A stretch of 64,000 nt of DNA, from positions 1-64,000 of the forward strand of contig CAWAMD010000011.1 in assembly GCA_963783045.1 (NCBI GenBank), written 5' to 3'. How positions within the stretch are numbered: position 1 is the first letter of the stretch; each line of letters begins with the position of its first letter. The stretch comes from CAWAMD01 sp963783045. Lineage in GTDB: Bacteria; Actinomycetota; Nitriliruptoria; Nitriliruptorales; Nitriliruptoraceae. The translations under genes were made by a program, and so were the position numbers. Of this stretch, positions 48,623-57,234 are shown piece after piece. Under the pieces are notes generated by a model that was not told the DNA's origin, made no database searches, and worked only from the letters and a program-made list of their open reading frames with translations.

Positions 48623-49334
48623 GATCCGCGCCGCCGTCACGGACCGGGATGGGGTCGCCCAGCGCCAGCCGCTCCTCGTCCACGTCGCAGGCGAAGGCGA
48701 CGACGTGCACGCCGGCGCGGCGGGCATCGCGGACGGCGTCGACCCAGGCAGCGTCGGCCGGCGCGGCGAGGTCCAGGACCTCGGCATCGGCCCGCTGCAC
48801 GACGAACGTCACGGCGGCCGCGTCACCGGCCCGGGCCATCGTCGCGAGTGCCGCGAGATGTGCCACCCCGCGGGTCGACGGCGTGCCGGACAGCGGTGCC
48901 ACACCGCCCCGGGCGCGACTCAGCGACTTCACCTCGACGACGGCGGACCGGCCATCGTCGAGCTCGACGGCGAGGTCGAAACGGTGGGAGGTGTGGGTGA
49001 CCTCACGACGCACGGCACGTGCCGGCGGCCAGCCCGGCAGCGCACCGCCGGCCTCCAGGTGGCCCGCGACGAGAGCGGACGCGCGGCTGGCCTCGAGCGA
49101 GACCCACGTGCCGTCCCAGACGCGGGTGACCGTCCAGCGCGTGCGGCGGTGGGGGTCGTCGCTGTGCTCGGCGACGAGGGTCGCGCCGGGCACGAGCACG
49201 TCGGTCAGTCTCGCGGTGTTCGGCAGGTAGGCGGTCACCCGCTGGCCCGTGGTGCGCTCGACGCGGACGACGAACCGGTTCTCGCGCGCGACGAACCGGA
49301 CGCGCTCGGTCCGTCGCATGCCCGCGATCGTCAT
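48585..49334 (-). CDS. sfsA: SfsA-family DNA/RNA nuclease
   Basis: A 249-residue protein with an OB-like N-terminal fold (RFVARENRFVVRVE, AYLPNTARLTDVLVPGATLVAEHSDDPHRRTRWTVTRV) and a nuclease-like C-terminal part containing VVEVKSLSRARGGVAPLSGTPSTRGVAHLAALATMARAGDAAAVTFVVQRADAEVLDLA (the E-x-K nuclease pattern VEVKS). SfsA proteins have reported endonuclease activity; the older name is sugar fermentation stimulation. The tail is longer than usual. No good ribosome-binding site; ATG 49334 or 49319 could be the start. Confidence 0.8.
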   Translation of the reverse strand: MTIAGMRRTERVRFVARENRFVVRVERTTGQRVTAYLPNTARLTDVLVPGATLVAEHSDDPHRRTRWTVTRVWDGTWVSLEASRASALVAGHLEAGGALPGWPPARAVRREVTHTSHRFDLAVELDDGRSAVVEVKSLSRARGGVAPLSGTPSTRGVAHLAALATMARAGDAAAVTFVVQRADAEVLDLAAPADAAWVDAVRDARRAGVHVVAFACDVDEERLALGDPIPVRDGGADPRGAPSPRAGRG

Positions 49335-49415
49335 GCCGGCCGCGCCGGTCGCCTCTGGTCGCGGCGTCGCGCGCGTGGAGAATCGATGGTGAGGCCCTCC
49401 CTGAGAGGAGTCGTC

Positions 49416-49685
49416 ATGAGAAGGATGCGGGCGATCGCCGCGGTCCTCGCGGTGCTCGGCGTCGTGCTGACCGGCTGCGGTGGCGACAGCGGCACCACGG
49501 CCGACCAGACCGACCCGGGGATCGCCAACCCGGCGTCCGTCTACTGCGAGGAGCAGGGCGGCACGGTCGAGATCGAGACGGCCGGCGACGGTAGCCAGTC
49601 CGGCACCTGCGTGCTCGAGGACGGCACCCGCGTCGACGAGTGGGAGTACTACCGCCAGCACAACCCGGACGCACCGAGCAGCTGA
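49416..49685 (+). CDS. small DUF333-type lipoprotein
   Basis: An 89-residue secreted lipoprotein: signal peptide with the lipobox LTGC (residue 22) and then IANPASVYCEEQGGTVEIETAGDGSQSGTCVLEDGTRVDEWEYYRQ, which matches the NPAS-x-YC...GG pattern of DUF333 (hemolysin-inhibitor-like small lipoproteins). Two Cys likely form a disulfide. ATG 49416 has GAGGAG 5 bases upstream. Function unknown. Confidence 0.82.
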   Translation: MRRMRAIAAVLAVLGVVLTGCGGDSGTTADQTDPGIANPASVYCEEQGGTVEIETAGDGSQSGTCVLEDGTRVDEWEYYRQHNPDAPSS

Positions 49686-49721
49686 GCGCGTCCGCGCGCC
49701 CACGACGCCCGGCACATCCAC

Positions 49722-50798
49722 TCACGAGCGGCCGCCACCGCCGCGGGAGCGGTTCTGCTGCATGCGCTCGCGGGCCCGGTCGCTCAGCTCGTCCATGCGC
49801 TCACGGGCCTGCTCGCCCAGCTCGTCCATGCGCTCACGGGCCTGCTCGCCCAGCTCGTCGAAGCGTTCGCGCGCCTGCTCGCTCAGCGCCTCCGCTCGGG
49901 CGCGTGACCGGGCCGCGAGGTCCTCCGTCGCCGCGACCGCGCGCTCGCGCGCCTCGGCGACCCGTTCCTCGATCGCACGCTCCTCCGCGAACCGCGCCAT
50001 GCGATCACGGGCGTGCGCGACGGCCTCCGCCATGCTCGCCCGGTACCGCTCGAGGTGCTCGCGGGCGGTTGCCGTCGGCGACGCGGGCTGGGCGTAGGGC
50101 GGCCACCACCGGGCGCCGGGCTCCGCCTGCGGGTAGGAGGTCCGCAGCTGGGCGCTGCGGTCGAGCATCGTCGCCGCGATCCGCCCCGTCAGCGAGGCCG
50201 CATCCTCGTTCTCCCAGGAGCGCAGCAGGTCCAGGCGGACCGTCACGAGCACCCCGCGGTCCGGCATCCGCACGACCGGTGAGAACCCCCGCTGCGCACC
50301 GAAGTGGGTGACGACGAGCACGTCGACGCCCGCTTCCAGCGCCAGGCGTGCCGCACCGTGCCGGAGCGGCAGCAGCGAGCCGTCGTGGGTGACCGTGCCC
50401 TCGGGCGCGATCATGATCGTGCCGCCCTCCTTCAGGCGGGCCACGGCGGCGTCGTAGGCGCGTTCCCGCGCCTCGTCGTCCGACCGCGAGACCGGGATCG
50501 CGCCGGCGCCGCGGGCGAGCGGCCCGAGCACCGGCACGTCGAAGATCTCGGCTTTGGCGAGCGGCTGGCACCAGTGGCCGAGCCCCCGCCAGACGGTCCC
50601 GGCAACGAGGAACGGGTCGACGTTCGAGGTGTGGTTGAACACCACGACGAGCGGCTTGCTCGGTGGCGGCAGCTCGTCCGGTCGGTGGGCCAGGACCCGC
50701 CAGGCGAAGGGCCGCCGCAGGAGCCAGAGCACCGCACCGAGCACGAGCCGCCACGGCCAGGGGGGCCCGGCCTCGGGAGGCCGCCGAGCGCCGGCCAC
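49722..50798 (-). CDS. lysophospholipid acyltransferase (PlsC-like) with C-terminal coiled-coil repeats
   Basis: A 358-residue membrane-associated glycerolipid acyltransferase. The catalytic NHTSNVDP (HX4D) is at about residue 60, and APEGTVTHDG is the second PlsC box. After about residue 240 a highly charged coiled coil begins, with repeats of ARERMDELGEQ near the C-terminus, ending RMQQNRSRGGGGRS. The tail is unusual for PlsC and could dimerise the enzyme or tether it to other proteins. GTG 50798 follows AAAGGA. Transfers an acyl chain to a lysophospholipid or similar acceptor. Confidence 0.82.
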   Translation of the reverse strand: MAGARRPPEAGPPWPWRLVLGAVLWLLRRPFAWRVLAHRPDELPPPSKPLVVVFNHTSNVDPFLVAGTVWRGLGHWCQPLAKAEIFDVPVLGPLARGAGAIPVSRSDDEARERAYDAAVARLKEGGTIMIAPEGTVTHDGSLLPLRHGAARLALEAGVDVLVVTHFGAQRGFSPVVRMPDRGVLVTVRLDLLRSWENEDAASLTGRIAATMLDRSAQLRTSYPQAEPGARWWPPYAQPASPTATAREHLERYRASMAEAVAHARDRMARFAEERAIEERVAEARERAVAATEDLAARSRARAEALSEQARERFDELGEQARERMDELGEQARERMDELSDRARERMQQNRSRGGGGRS

Positions 50799-51015
50799 CG
50801 GGAGTCCTTTCTCTGCGCGGCCCACCAGCCGTGGGCCCGGCACAGAACCTAGGCGCCTCGGCCCCGCCGGGTGGTCGTTTCGCGGGTGGGGCCAGGCCGT
50901 CCGCTGCACGGCGCGTCGCGGCGCCGTACCTCGTGGGACCGCTCCCGGCGGATCGCTAGGGTCCGTCGCCGGGAGCGAACGGGCCCGGCTTCGGGGCAGA
51001 TGGGGAGGCAGCACC

Positions 51016-51789
51016 ATGGCGTCGCACGACCTGGCCGGGACGGTACGCGCCAACTGGCTGCATGCGTTCGGCCTGCTGGCGCAGCATGTCGCCGGCGGGT
51101 CGACAAGGCGCTTCGGTCCCGTCCTGGCGGCGTTCAGTCGAACGCCGATCCCGTTCTTCAACGAGCTCTTCGCCCTCGAGGACACGCCGACGGGCACCTC
51201 GCTCGAGGAGTCGCTGGCGTGGGCCAGGCAGCAGGGTTGCCCGTTCGCGGTGACGACCCCCGAACGCGTCCCGCCGGCGCTCGACGCGACGCTGCGGCAC
51301 CACGGTCTCGTCGCCGCCGCCGAGATGGTCCCCGGGATGGTGCTCTCCCCGATCGGCGAGCTCGCCGACCCACCGGCGTCGCTGGAGGTCGAGCGGGTGC
51401 ACGCAACGGCGGGACTCGAGGCCGTCGCGGAGGTCTCGGCGGAGGCGTTCGAGATCCCCCCGGACCTGTCCCGCACCCTCACACCGGCGTCGCTCCTCGA
51501 CGACGCCGACATCGCGGTCTTCCTCGGCCGCCGCGACGGCGACCCGGTCGCGTGCGCCATGATGATCCGGTCGGGAGCGACGGCCGGGGTCTACAACGTC
51601 GCCGTCACCGACCGGGCACGCCGGCGCGGCTTCGGCGCGGCGATGAGCGCAGCCGCCGTCCGGGCCGGGGCCGAGGCGGGCTGCACGCTGGCGGTGCTGC
51701 AGGCCAGCGAGATGGGGCTCCCCGTCTACGAGCGCATGGGGTTCGAGATCGTCGACCGCTACCGGCAGTACGTCGACGAGGGCGAGTAG
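51016..51789 (+). CDS. GNAT-family N-acetyltransferase
   Basis: A 257-residue acetyltransferase. The C-terminal half has the GNAT acetyl-CoA motif AGVYNVAVTDRARRRGFGAAMSAAAVRAGAEAGCTLAVLQASEMGLPVYERMGFEIVDRYRQY (R-R-x-G-F-G loop). The N-terminal half is a helical extension of the kind found in two-domain GNATs. ATG 51016 follows GGGGAGG. The substrate is unknown. Confidence 0.82.
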   Translation: MASHDLAGTVRANWLHAFGLLAQHVAGGSTRRFGPVLAAFSRTPIPFFNELFALEDTPTGTSLEESLAWARQQGCPFAVTTPERVPPALDATLRHHGLVAAAEMVPGMVLSPIGELADPPASLEVERVHATAGLEAVAEVSAEAFEIPPDLSRTLTPASLLDDADIAVFLGRRDGDPVACAMMIRSGATAGVYNVAVTDRARRRGFGAAMSAAAVRAGAEAGCTLAVLQASEMGLPVYERMGFEIVDRYRQYVDEGE

Positions 51790-51800
51790 CGCACCGGCCG

Positions 51801-51929
51801 CGTGTCCGGCCGCGGTGTCCGGCCTCGGTGTCCAGCCGCGGTGCCCGGCCGCGTTGTCCGGCCGCGGTGTCCAGCCGCGGTGCCCGGCCGCGGTGTCCAG
51901 CCGCGGTGCCCGGCCGCGGTGCCCACACG
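51801..51929. repeat. 13-base tandem repeat, about ten units
   Basis: Units of CGGTGTCCGGCCG and close variants (GTCCAGCCG, GCCCGGCCG) directly after the GNAT stop. Minus-strand open frames across it are repeat artefacts. Confidence 0.85.
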
Positions 51930-52001
51930 CGCACCCTCGCCGGTGTCCCGCCGCGCCCCGCGCCGCCTCAACGTGCGCACCCCGCACGAATGGTGGTAGT
52001 T

Positions 52002-52020
52002 ACATCACTGTCAGTCATGT
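52002..52020. promoter_or_regulatory. candidate operator palindrome
   Basis: ACATCACTGTCAGTCATGT is symmetric except at the centre and at positions 5 and 15. It is 70 bases upstream of the next start codon and AT-rich compared with flanks, so it fits a TetR-like operator. No cognate regulator identified. Confidence 0.5.
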
Positions 52021-52089
52021 TCGTGTCACACCCCGCGGGCATCCTCGAACGCGTCAGGACACCGCCAGCCGCGCAGAGGGGATGGACAC

Positions 52090-52488
52090 ATGCAGCGAGA
52101 GACGACGACAGCGAGCCATCGGCAGACGAACGAGCTGCTCTCCGGCTGCCGGCGCGTGGAGCGGACGTTCGGTGACGACGAGCTCGCCGAGGTCGCCCGC
52201 AGCGACCGTGCGCTGCTGCGGGCCGCGACCTCCCGGCGTTCCTGTCTCGCCAAGCGTCGCGTCGGGAGGCGGACGGCCCGACGCGACGCCCGATGCCTCC
52301 GCGAACGGGGGGAGCGGGTGCATGCCTACGCGTGCAACCGCTGCGGAGGGTGGCACGTGGGTCACGATCCTGTGACCCACGTGCCCATCCCTCGTCCGGC
52401 CGGTGACGCCCGAGCGACCGTCCCCCTCCCCCGGCGGGACGCCGTGTCGCGGCCTGCTCGCGACGGTCGCGGGACGGCACGACCGTGA
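52090..52488 (+). CDS. hypothetical basic protein with zinc-ribbon-like C-rich motif
   Basis: 132 residues, Arg-rich. AYACNRCGGWHVGH near residues 82-95 looks like part of a treble-clef or ribbon zinc site, with further Cys upstream (SGCRR, RSCLAKRR, ARCLRER). No family recognised. It overlaps the next gene as GTGA, so the two are probably translated together. ATG 52090 has GAGGGG upstream. Confidence 0.55.
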   Translation: MQRETTTASHRQTNELLSGCRRVERTFGDDELAEVARSDRALLRAATSRRSCLAKRRVGRRTARRDARCLRERGERVHAYACNRCGGWHVGHDPVTHVPIPRPAGDARATVPLPRRDAVSRPARDGRGTARP

Positions 52489-52859
52489 CCGCCGCGAAGG
52501 AGCCACGACGCCCGAAGCCCTGCCGGAGCTACGCGCCGGGCCACACCGTCCACCCCATCCAGTGGAAGAAGGGCAGCACGGATCCGGGCACGAAGGTGCG
52601 CGGACGGATCCTCGACATCGACGACGAGCAGCTCGTGGTCGTCGTCGCTGGCGAGCGCCTCGCGTTCCGCAATCACGACCTCGACCGGGCGCGTGACCTG
52701 CTCGAGGTGGTCGGGCCCGAGGTCGACCTGCAGACGCGCTGGTCGCTGCTGTGGTTCGGCTCGTCCCTGGTCAGCATCAGTCCGGCCGACCGCGGTGCGC
52801 TGGCACCATGCCGACCCGAGGGACCCGGGGAGGGCGGGTTCCTGGTGCGGCCGTCGTAG
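52485..52859 (+). CDS. hypothetical protein, small beta-rich domain
   Basis: 124 residues. The middle reads GTKVRGRILDIDDEQLVVVVAGERLAFRNHDLDRARDLLEVVG, a small strand-rich module. Not recognised. GTG 52485 overlaps the upstream stop. The pair lies between a repeat and an HD-domain gene; nothing in context gives a function. Confidence 0.5.
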   Translation: MTAAKEPRRPKPCRSYAPGHTVHPIQWKKGSTDPGTKVRGRILDIDDEQLVVVVAGERLAFRNHDLDRARDLLEVVGPEVDLQTRWSLLWFGSSLVSISPADRGALAPCRPEGPGEGGFLVRPS

Positions 52860-52975
52860 GCGCCGCGGCAGGCCCGCGCGTCGACATCCACCCGGGCCCG
52901 GCATCGGCCTCCTCCGACGTCGGTCGCCGCGATGCGCCACACTGACGGCCGACACGATCGACGAGGGAGCGGACG

Positions 52976-53644
52976 GTGAGCCGGCAGGAGGCGACCATCC
53001 TCGGGATCCCGCCGGATCCGGCGGCGGTGTGTCGGGCACTCGCCTACGCGGCCGAGGCACATGGCGGCCAGCTGCGCAAGGGCACGCAGGTGCCCTACCT
53101 CTCCCACCTCCTGTCGGTCGCGGCGCTGACGATGGAGCACGGCGGCACCACGATCCAGTGCCAGGCCGCCGCCCTGCACGACGTCGTCGAGGACTGCGGC
53201 GGACAGCCGCGGCTCGACAACGTCCGCGCCACCTTCGGCGACGAGGTGGCAGCCATCGTCCATGCCCTGTCGGACGCCGCGCCGCCGGCCGGCGAACACA
53301 AGCCACCGTGGCGGCCCCGCAAGGAGGCCTACCTGCAGCACCTCTACGAGCTCGTCGCCGACGGCCACGCAGCGGTGCTGGTCTCGGCGTGCGACAAGCT
53401 CCACAACGCCGAGGCGATCGTCGCCGACGCGACCGACCCCGACGGCGAGCCGGGCCTGGCCGTGTTCGACCGGTTCTCGGCGTCCCCGGCGGACACCGCC
53501 TGGTACTACCGCGGACTCCGGCGCGCGCTGGTCGAGGCGGATCTGCCGGGACGGCTGGTCGACCGCTTCACGGCCGCCGTCAACCGGCTCGACGAGCTGG
53601 CGCGCCGAGCGGACCCCGAGAACGCCGGCCGGGCGCTGGAGTAG
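52976..53644 (+). CDS. HD-domain phosphohydrolase, RelA/SpoT hydrolase-like
   Basis: A 222-residue metal-dependent phosphohydrolase resembling the hydrolase domain of SpoT: ALAYAAEAHGGQLRKGTQVPYLSHLLSVAALTMEHGGTTIQCQAAALHDVVEDCGGQPRLDNVRATFG has the HD pair (ALHDVVED) and the upstream His. VLVSACDKLHNAEAIVADA supplies the second Asp. A stand-alone small alarmone hydrolase is the likely role, cleaving (p)ppGpp or a related nucleotide. GTG 52976. Confidence 0.8.
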   Translation: MSRQEATILGIPPDPAAVCRALAYAAEAHGGQLRKGTQVPYLSHLLSVAALTMEHGGTTIQCQAAALHDVVEDCGGQPRLDNVRATFGDEVAAIVHALSDAAPPAGEHKPPWRPRKEAYLQHLYELVADGHAAVLVSACDKLHNAEAIVADATDPDGEPGLAVFDRFSASPADTAWYYRGLRRALVEADLPGRLVDRFTAAVNRLDELARRADPENAGRALE

Positions 53645-53649
53645 GGCGG

Positions 53650-54186
53650 TCAGGCCCGCAGCACGGGCGAGCGCGCCGACGGCGCCGGGGTCGCCGCGGC
53701 GTTGCCGCGAGCAGCCGGACCGGCAGCGGTCGCGGCGCGATGCTCCGCCCGCAGCAGGAGCACCATCGACGGGATCATCACGATGATCCAGATGGTCTCG
53801 ATCCAGCCGAAGAGCCACAGGGCGGCGTAGAACCCGATCACGCCGACGTAACCGAGCTGCGTGCGCCGCCCACCCGTGAGGCTCAGCACGCCGACGGTCG
53901 CCTCGAAGACGAGCAGCAGGCCGATGAACAGCAGCTGGTTCGGACCGACGACGCTCCGCCACGTGTCGGTGACCCAGGCGAAGTGCGCGGGGTCGGCGAA
54001 GTCCGTGTAGTCAACGTCCGTGGCGAGGTTGACGGCGTGCATCAGCGCCCCGCCGATGACGAAGAGGACACCGACCGCTACGCGCCCGGTGTTGCGGGCG
54101 CGGCGGCTCCGGTGTGCGAACACCGCCGAGACGAGGGTCACCGCCCCGCACAGCACCCACACGATCGGCCAGAACGGGCTCCCCAT
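53650..54186 (-). CDS. five-helix membrane protein, unknown function
   Basis: A 178-residue integral membrane protein with about five helices: FWPIVWVLCGAVTLVSAVFAH, VAVGVLFVIGGALMHAVNL, NQLLFIGLLLVFEATVGVLSL, YVGVIGFYAALWLFGWIETIWIIVMIPSMVLLL. The tail is Ala/Pro-rich. Start ATG 54186 has GGAGG 7 bases upstream; a GTG at 54192 is less likely. No domain recognised. It converges on the HD gene. Confidence 0.65.
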   Translation of the reverse strand: MGSPFWPIVWVLCGAVTLVSAVFAHRSRRARNTGRVAVGVLFVIGGALMHAVNLATDVDYTDFADPAHFAWVTDTWRSVVGPNQLLFIGLLLVFEATVGVLSLTGGRRTQLGYVGVIGFYAALWLFGWIETIWIIVMIPSMVLLLRAEHRAATAAGPAARGNAAATPAPSARSPVLRA

Positions 54187-54357
54187 GGTCACCGCCTCCT
54201 GCGTCGGCTCGTCACCTCGATCGACGCAGCAACGGGGTGTGGTGACCAGGGCTCAGCGACCCGGACGGCGGGGTCCCTGTGGACCGAAGAAGAGCGCGGG
54301 CGGACGCCGGTCCCCGTTCCGGGCCGTGGTGGGCACGGCGGGATACCGTGTCGGCGC

Positions 54358-54455
54358 CAGCGTCAGTAGCGGCGTCGGGGGGCCAGCGTCATTGGCGGCG
54401 CGGGCACCAGCGTCATTGGCGGCGTGGGCACCAGTGTCGGTGGCCGCGTGTGCGG
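54358..54455. repeat. 24-base tandem repeat upstream of the nuclease gene
   Basis: Three or four units starting CAGCGTCATTGGCGGCG at 54358 (diverged), 54384, 54408 and 54432. The surrounding 54187-54549 stretch has no gene and should hold the promoter of the nuclease gene at 54550. Confidence 0.75.
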
Positions 54456-54549
54456 GTGACCGAGTGGGCACCAGTGCCGACGGCCGCCACGAGGGGCTTG
54501 ACGCCGCGGTGACTCACCAGCCGCTGCTGGCGTCGTTCGGGGGTACGGG

Positions 54550-55699
54550 GTGTTGTCGCAGCAGACGTTGTGGTCGAGGTTTCGCTCGTGGCCGTGGTGG
54601 GCGCGTGTCGCTGCGTGGGTGGTTGCCTGGCCGGTGCTCGGAGCGCTGTGGCTGTGGGGCCGCGGGCCGGGGCGGTCTCGTCGCGTGGCGGCGCTCGCGG
54701 TGCTGCTGATCGGTGGCACCGTGTGGGCGGCGGCGCTCGCCGCGCCGTTCGCACCGGCGCCGGCGTCGGCCCCCGCGGCGGCCTCGCCACCCGGACCCGA
54801 CGGCTCGTTGCACGCGGCGGGTGCTGCGTCGACACCGTCTCGGACCGCGCCGCCGTCACCCTCCCTGACCGCCACACCATCGTCGACGGGCGCACCGTCG
54901 CCGACCGGCGCCCCGCCGCCGTTGCCGTCGGCATCTTCGACGCTGGCGGCAGCCCCGGCGCGGGCGGCGACCCCGCCCTCGGCGTCGCCCACCCTCGAGG
55001 TCGGCGCCAGCGACGACGGCGGCCGTCACGGCGACATGGACCGTGTTCCACGTGGTCGACGGCGACACCGTGGACGTGCGCGACGGCGCGGGGCGGCAGG
55101 AGCGCGTCCGCGTCGTCGGCATCGACACGCCCGAGACCGGGGAGTGCGGGTTCGAGCGTGCCTCCGCGGCGATGGCCGACCTGGTAATGGACCGGCCGGT
55201 GGTGCTGACCGCCGGGGCGCGGGACGACCGTGACCGCTACGGCCGCATCCTGCGCTACGTCGACGTGGACGGGACCGACGCCGGACTGAGCCTGATCCGG
55301 CGTGGGTTGGCGATCGCCCGGTACGACTCCCGGGACGGCTACGGACGCCACCCGCGCGAGGACGCCTACGTTGCCGCCGACGCCGCGGCGCCGGACGTGA
55401 CCTGTGGCGCGCCGTCGCCGTCTCCCCCGTCGTCTTCGCCGCCCCCGTCGTCCGCGGCGCCGTCCTCGCCGGCTTCAGCACCCCCACCGCCGGCGTCGTC
55501 CGCGCCGTCGTCGGCCAACGGGTGGGGCTCCTCGAGCTGTGACCCGGCCTACGACCCGTGCGTCCCGCCGGTCGCGGAGGTCGGTGATCTCGACTGCGCC
55601 GACATCCGCACGCACTATCCCGACGGTGTCACGGTCGATCGGTCACACGGCGATCCGCACCGCCTCGACGGGGACGAGGACGGCCGCGGCTGCGAGTAG
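54550..55699 (+). CDS. membrane-anchored or secreted thermonuclease with Excalibur domain (frameshifted)
   Basis: About 382 aa after correction. A hydrophobic N-terminus (VAAWVVAWPVLGALWLWG, then VAALAVLLIGGTVWAAALAAPF) is followed by a Pro/Ser linker. After one extra base near 55016 the frame continues TAAVTATWTVFHVVDGDTVDV, a staphylococcal-nuclease (SNase) domain: VRVVGIDTPETGECGFERAS and DDRDRYGRILRYVDVDG hold the catalytic Arg, Glu and Asp. A second linker leads to an Excalibur motif, VGDLDCADIRTHYPDGVTVDRSHGDPHRLDGDEDGRGCE. Start is GTG 54550, with weak ribosome-binding site. Cleaves DNA or RNA outside the cell. Confidence 0.82.
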
Positions 55700-55796
55700 T
55701 CGGGCCCCGGCTGCTCGTAGTCGGCGCCGGCGCGGGCCCTGGCGACCGGCGCCCGACGGTCGGCTGCGCTCACCGCACCGCCGTCGCCTTCAGCGC

Positions 55797-56192
55797 TCAC
55801 CGCACCGCCGTCGCCTCGAGCTCGATGAGCAGCTCGGGTCGAGCCAGCCCCGCCACGCCCAGCAGCGTCGCCGCGTACCGGCACCCGGCCTCGTCGAGCC
55901 GTGCCTGCAGTGCCGGCCGGGCGGCGACGTAGGCTCCGAGGTCGGTGGTGTAGGTGTTGAGGCGGACCACGTCGGCCAGCGCGTAGCCGGCCTTCCCGAG
56001 CAGCGTCTCGAGGTTGTCGAGCGCACGCAGCCCCTGCGCCTGCATGTCTCCCGCGTGGATCGGGGTGCCGTCGTCGTCGACGGACACGACGCCGGCGCAG
56101 TACAGGACCCGCCCCGCCCCGACGGTCTCGTTGGCCTGCACGAAGCCGGCCCGGTCCTGCCAGGTCCAGGGGTTGATGACGTGGCGCTCCAT
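55797..56192 (-). CDS. RidA (YjgF/YER057c) family protein
   Basis: A 131-residue RidA-like enamine/imine deaminase. LYCAGVVSVDDDGTPIHAGDMQAQGLRALDNLETLLGKAGYALADVVRLNTYTTDL is the family core; ARPELLIELEATAVR is the C-terminal strand with the conserved E. ATG 56192 follows AAAGGA. Downstream, 60 bases, of the DUF5519-VOC gene; probably one operon under the divergent TetR. Confidence 0.88.
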   Translation of the reverse strand: MERHVINPWTWQDRAGFVQANETVGAGRVLYCAGVVSVDDDGTPIHAGDMQAQGLRALDNLETLLGKAGYALADVVRLNTYTTDLGAYVAARPALQARLDEAGCRYAATLLGVAGLARPELLIELEATAVR

Positions 56193-56252
56193 GGTCGTTC
56201 CTTTCGTCCTGTGGAGCAGGGTGATCGTCGCCGGGCGCCGGTGGTGCGCCCG

Positions 56253-57188
56253 TCAGGCGAGGACCGGCGGCAGCGCCAGCGACAGGGCGATTCCGTCGGG
56301 GTCTTTGAAGTTAAGGATCGGGCCGGTCGCCATCTCGACCACCCCGGAGTGGGGGATCCCGCGTGCGTCCAGCCCGGCCGCCCAGGCCGCGAGCGCGTCG
56401 CGGTCGGCAACCGCGAAGCAGAGGTGGTCGAGCCCGACGCACGTCGGGTCGAACACGCCCTCGCCCGTTGCCGGGAACCGGACCAGCCCGACGATCAGGG
56501 CGGTGCCGGGCATGCGCATGATGACGGTGGCGCGGGTGTCGTTCGCCTCGCGGAAGAGCTCCTCGAAGCCGAACAGGTCCGCGTACCACGCGGCGCTGCG
56601 GTCGAGGTCGGTCACGGTCAGTCCGACGTGGCGGAATCCGGTCACCTTCATGGGTGGCACCTCCGACTCGGGCGTGGCCCGTGCCGCCGGGGCGGCGGCA
56701 GGCGTGGTCGCGAAGCGGTAGGACGCGGCGACGAGGCGCCACACGACCTCGAGCTCGTCGCGGTCCCGTGGGGCGTAGACCATGACGACCGTCGGCGGGA
56801 GCTCGCCCGTCGCCACGAGGTAGTGGTGCTCGGCCCAGCCTGCGGCGATCGCCTGCCGCGCCAGCGACTCGGGCAGCGTGAGGTGCAGGCTGAGGTCGGG
56901 CACCGGGTGGAGATGGGCGAACTCCCGGCCGGCAAAGAAGGCGGAGCGCGGGCCGGTCGGCAGGGCGTCGGTGAGCACCGCCGCCCGCGCCCCCTGGACG
57001 GACACGCCGCTCGGCGCCTCGTCGACGCCAGGCAGCGCGAACAGTCGCCGTGCCAGCTCCATGCGGATCACCGGGTCGTCGGGCTGCTGGTCGAGCTGTT
57101 GGTGCGGCAGGGCGGTGGTCGTCGCGGGGCGGGGTCCTCGCCTGGCGGGCAGGCCGACCGCTACGCTGACATCACCTTGTGTATTCAT
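56253..57188 (-). CDS. DUF5519 (luciferase-like)-VOC fusion, or two genes merged
   Basis: 311 aa in one frame. Residues 40-165 look like a DUF5519 module (PDDPVIRMELARRLFALPGV, FAGREFAHLHPVPDLSLHLTLPESLARQAIAAGWAEHHY, VVMVYAPRDRDELEVVWRLVAASYRFAT). Residues 180-311 are a VOC/glyoxalase-like domain (VTGFRHVGLTVTDLDRSAAWYADLFGFEELF, TCVGLDHLCFAV, ILNFKDPDGIALSLAL) with metal-ligand His and Glu positions. An internal ATG at 56651 has GGAGGTG 6 bases upstream, so the VOC half can also be translated alone. Fusion or lost stop codon are both possible. Divergent from tetR. Confidence 0.78.
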   Translation of the reverse strand: MNTQGDVSVAVGLPARRGPRPATTTALPHQQLDQQPDDPVIRMELARRLFALPGVDEAPSGVSVQGARAAVLTDALPTGPRSAFFAGREFAHLHPVPDLSLHLTLPESLARQAIAAGWAEHHYLVATGELPPTVVMVYAPRDRDELEVVWRLVAASYRFATTPAAAPAARATPESEVPPMKVTGFRHVGLTVTDLDRSAAWYADLFGFEELFREANDTRATVIMRMPGTALIVGLVRFPATGEGVFDPTCVGLDHLCFAVADRDALAAWAAGLDARGIPHSGVVEMATGPILNFKDPDGIALSLALPPVLA

Positions 57189-57202
57189 GATGTGTAATCA
57201 TG
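57186..57202. promoter_or_regulatory. probable TetR operator between divergent genes
   Basis: CATGAT (57186-57191) and ATCATG (57197-57202) form a perfect inverted repeat with a 5-base spacer in the 46-base AT-rich gap between the divergent VOC and tetR starts. It overlaps the VOC start codon, so binding would repress both. Confidence 0.65.
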
Positions 57203-57234
57203 TTCCACATTTCTGGTCGCGTCAAGAGGTGATC

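Noticed and set aside
46253..48787. Long minus-strand open frame of 844 codons opposite livF and fadD
   Set aside because: It is a high-GC shadow of two clear genes and has no domain or ribosome-binding site.
51605..51987. Minus-strand repetitive protein (GHRGWTPRP repeats)
   Set aside because: Product of translating the 13-base tandem repeat; overlaps the GNAT gene.
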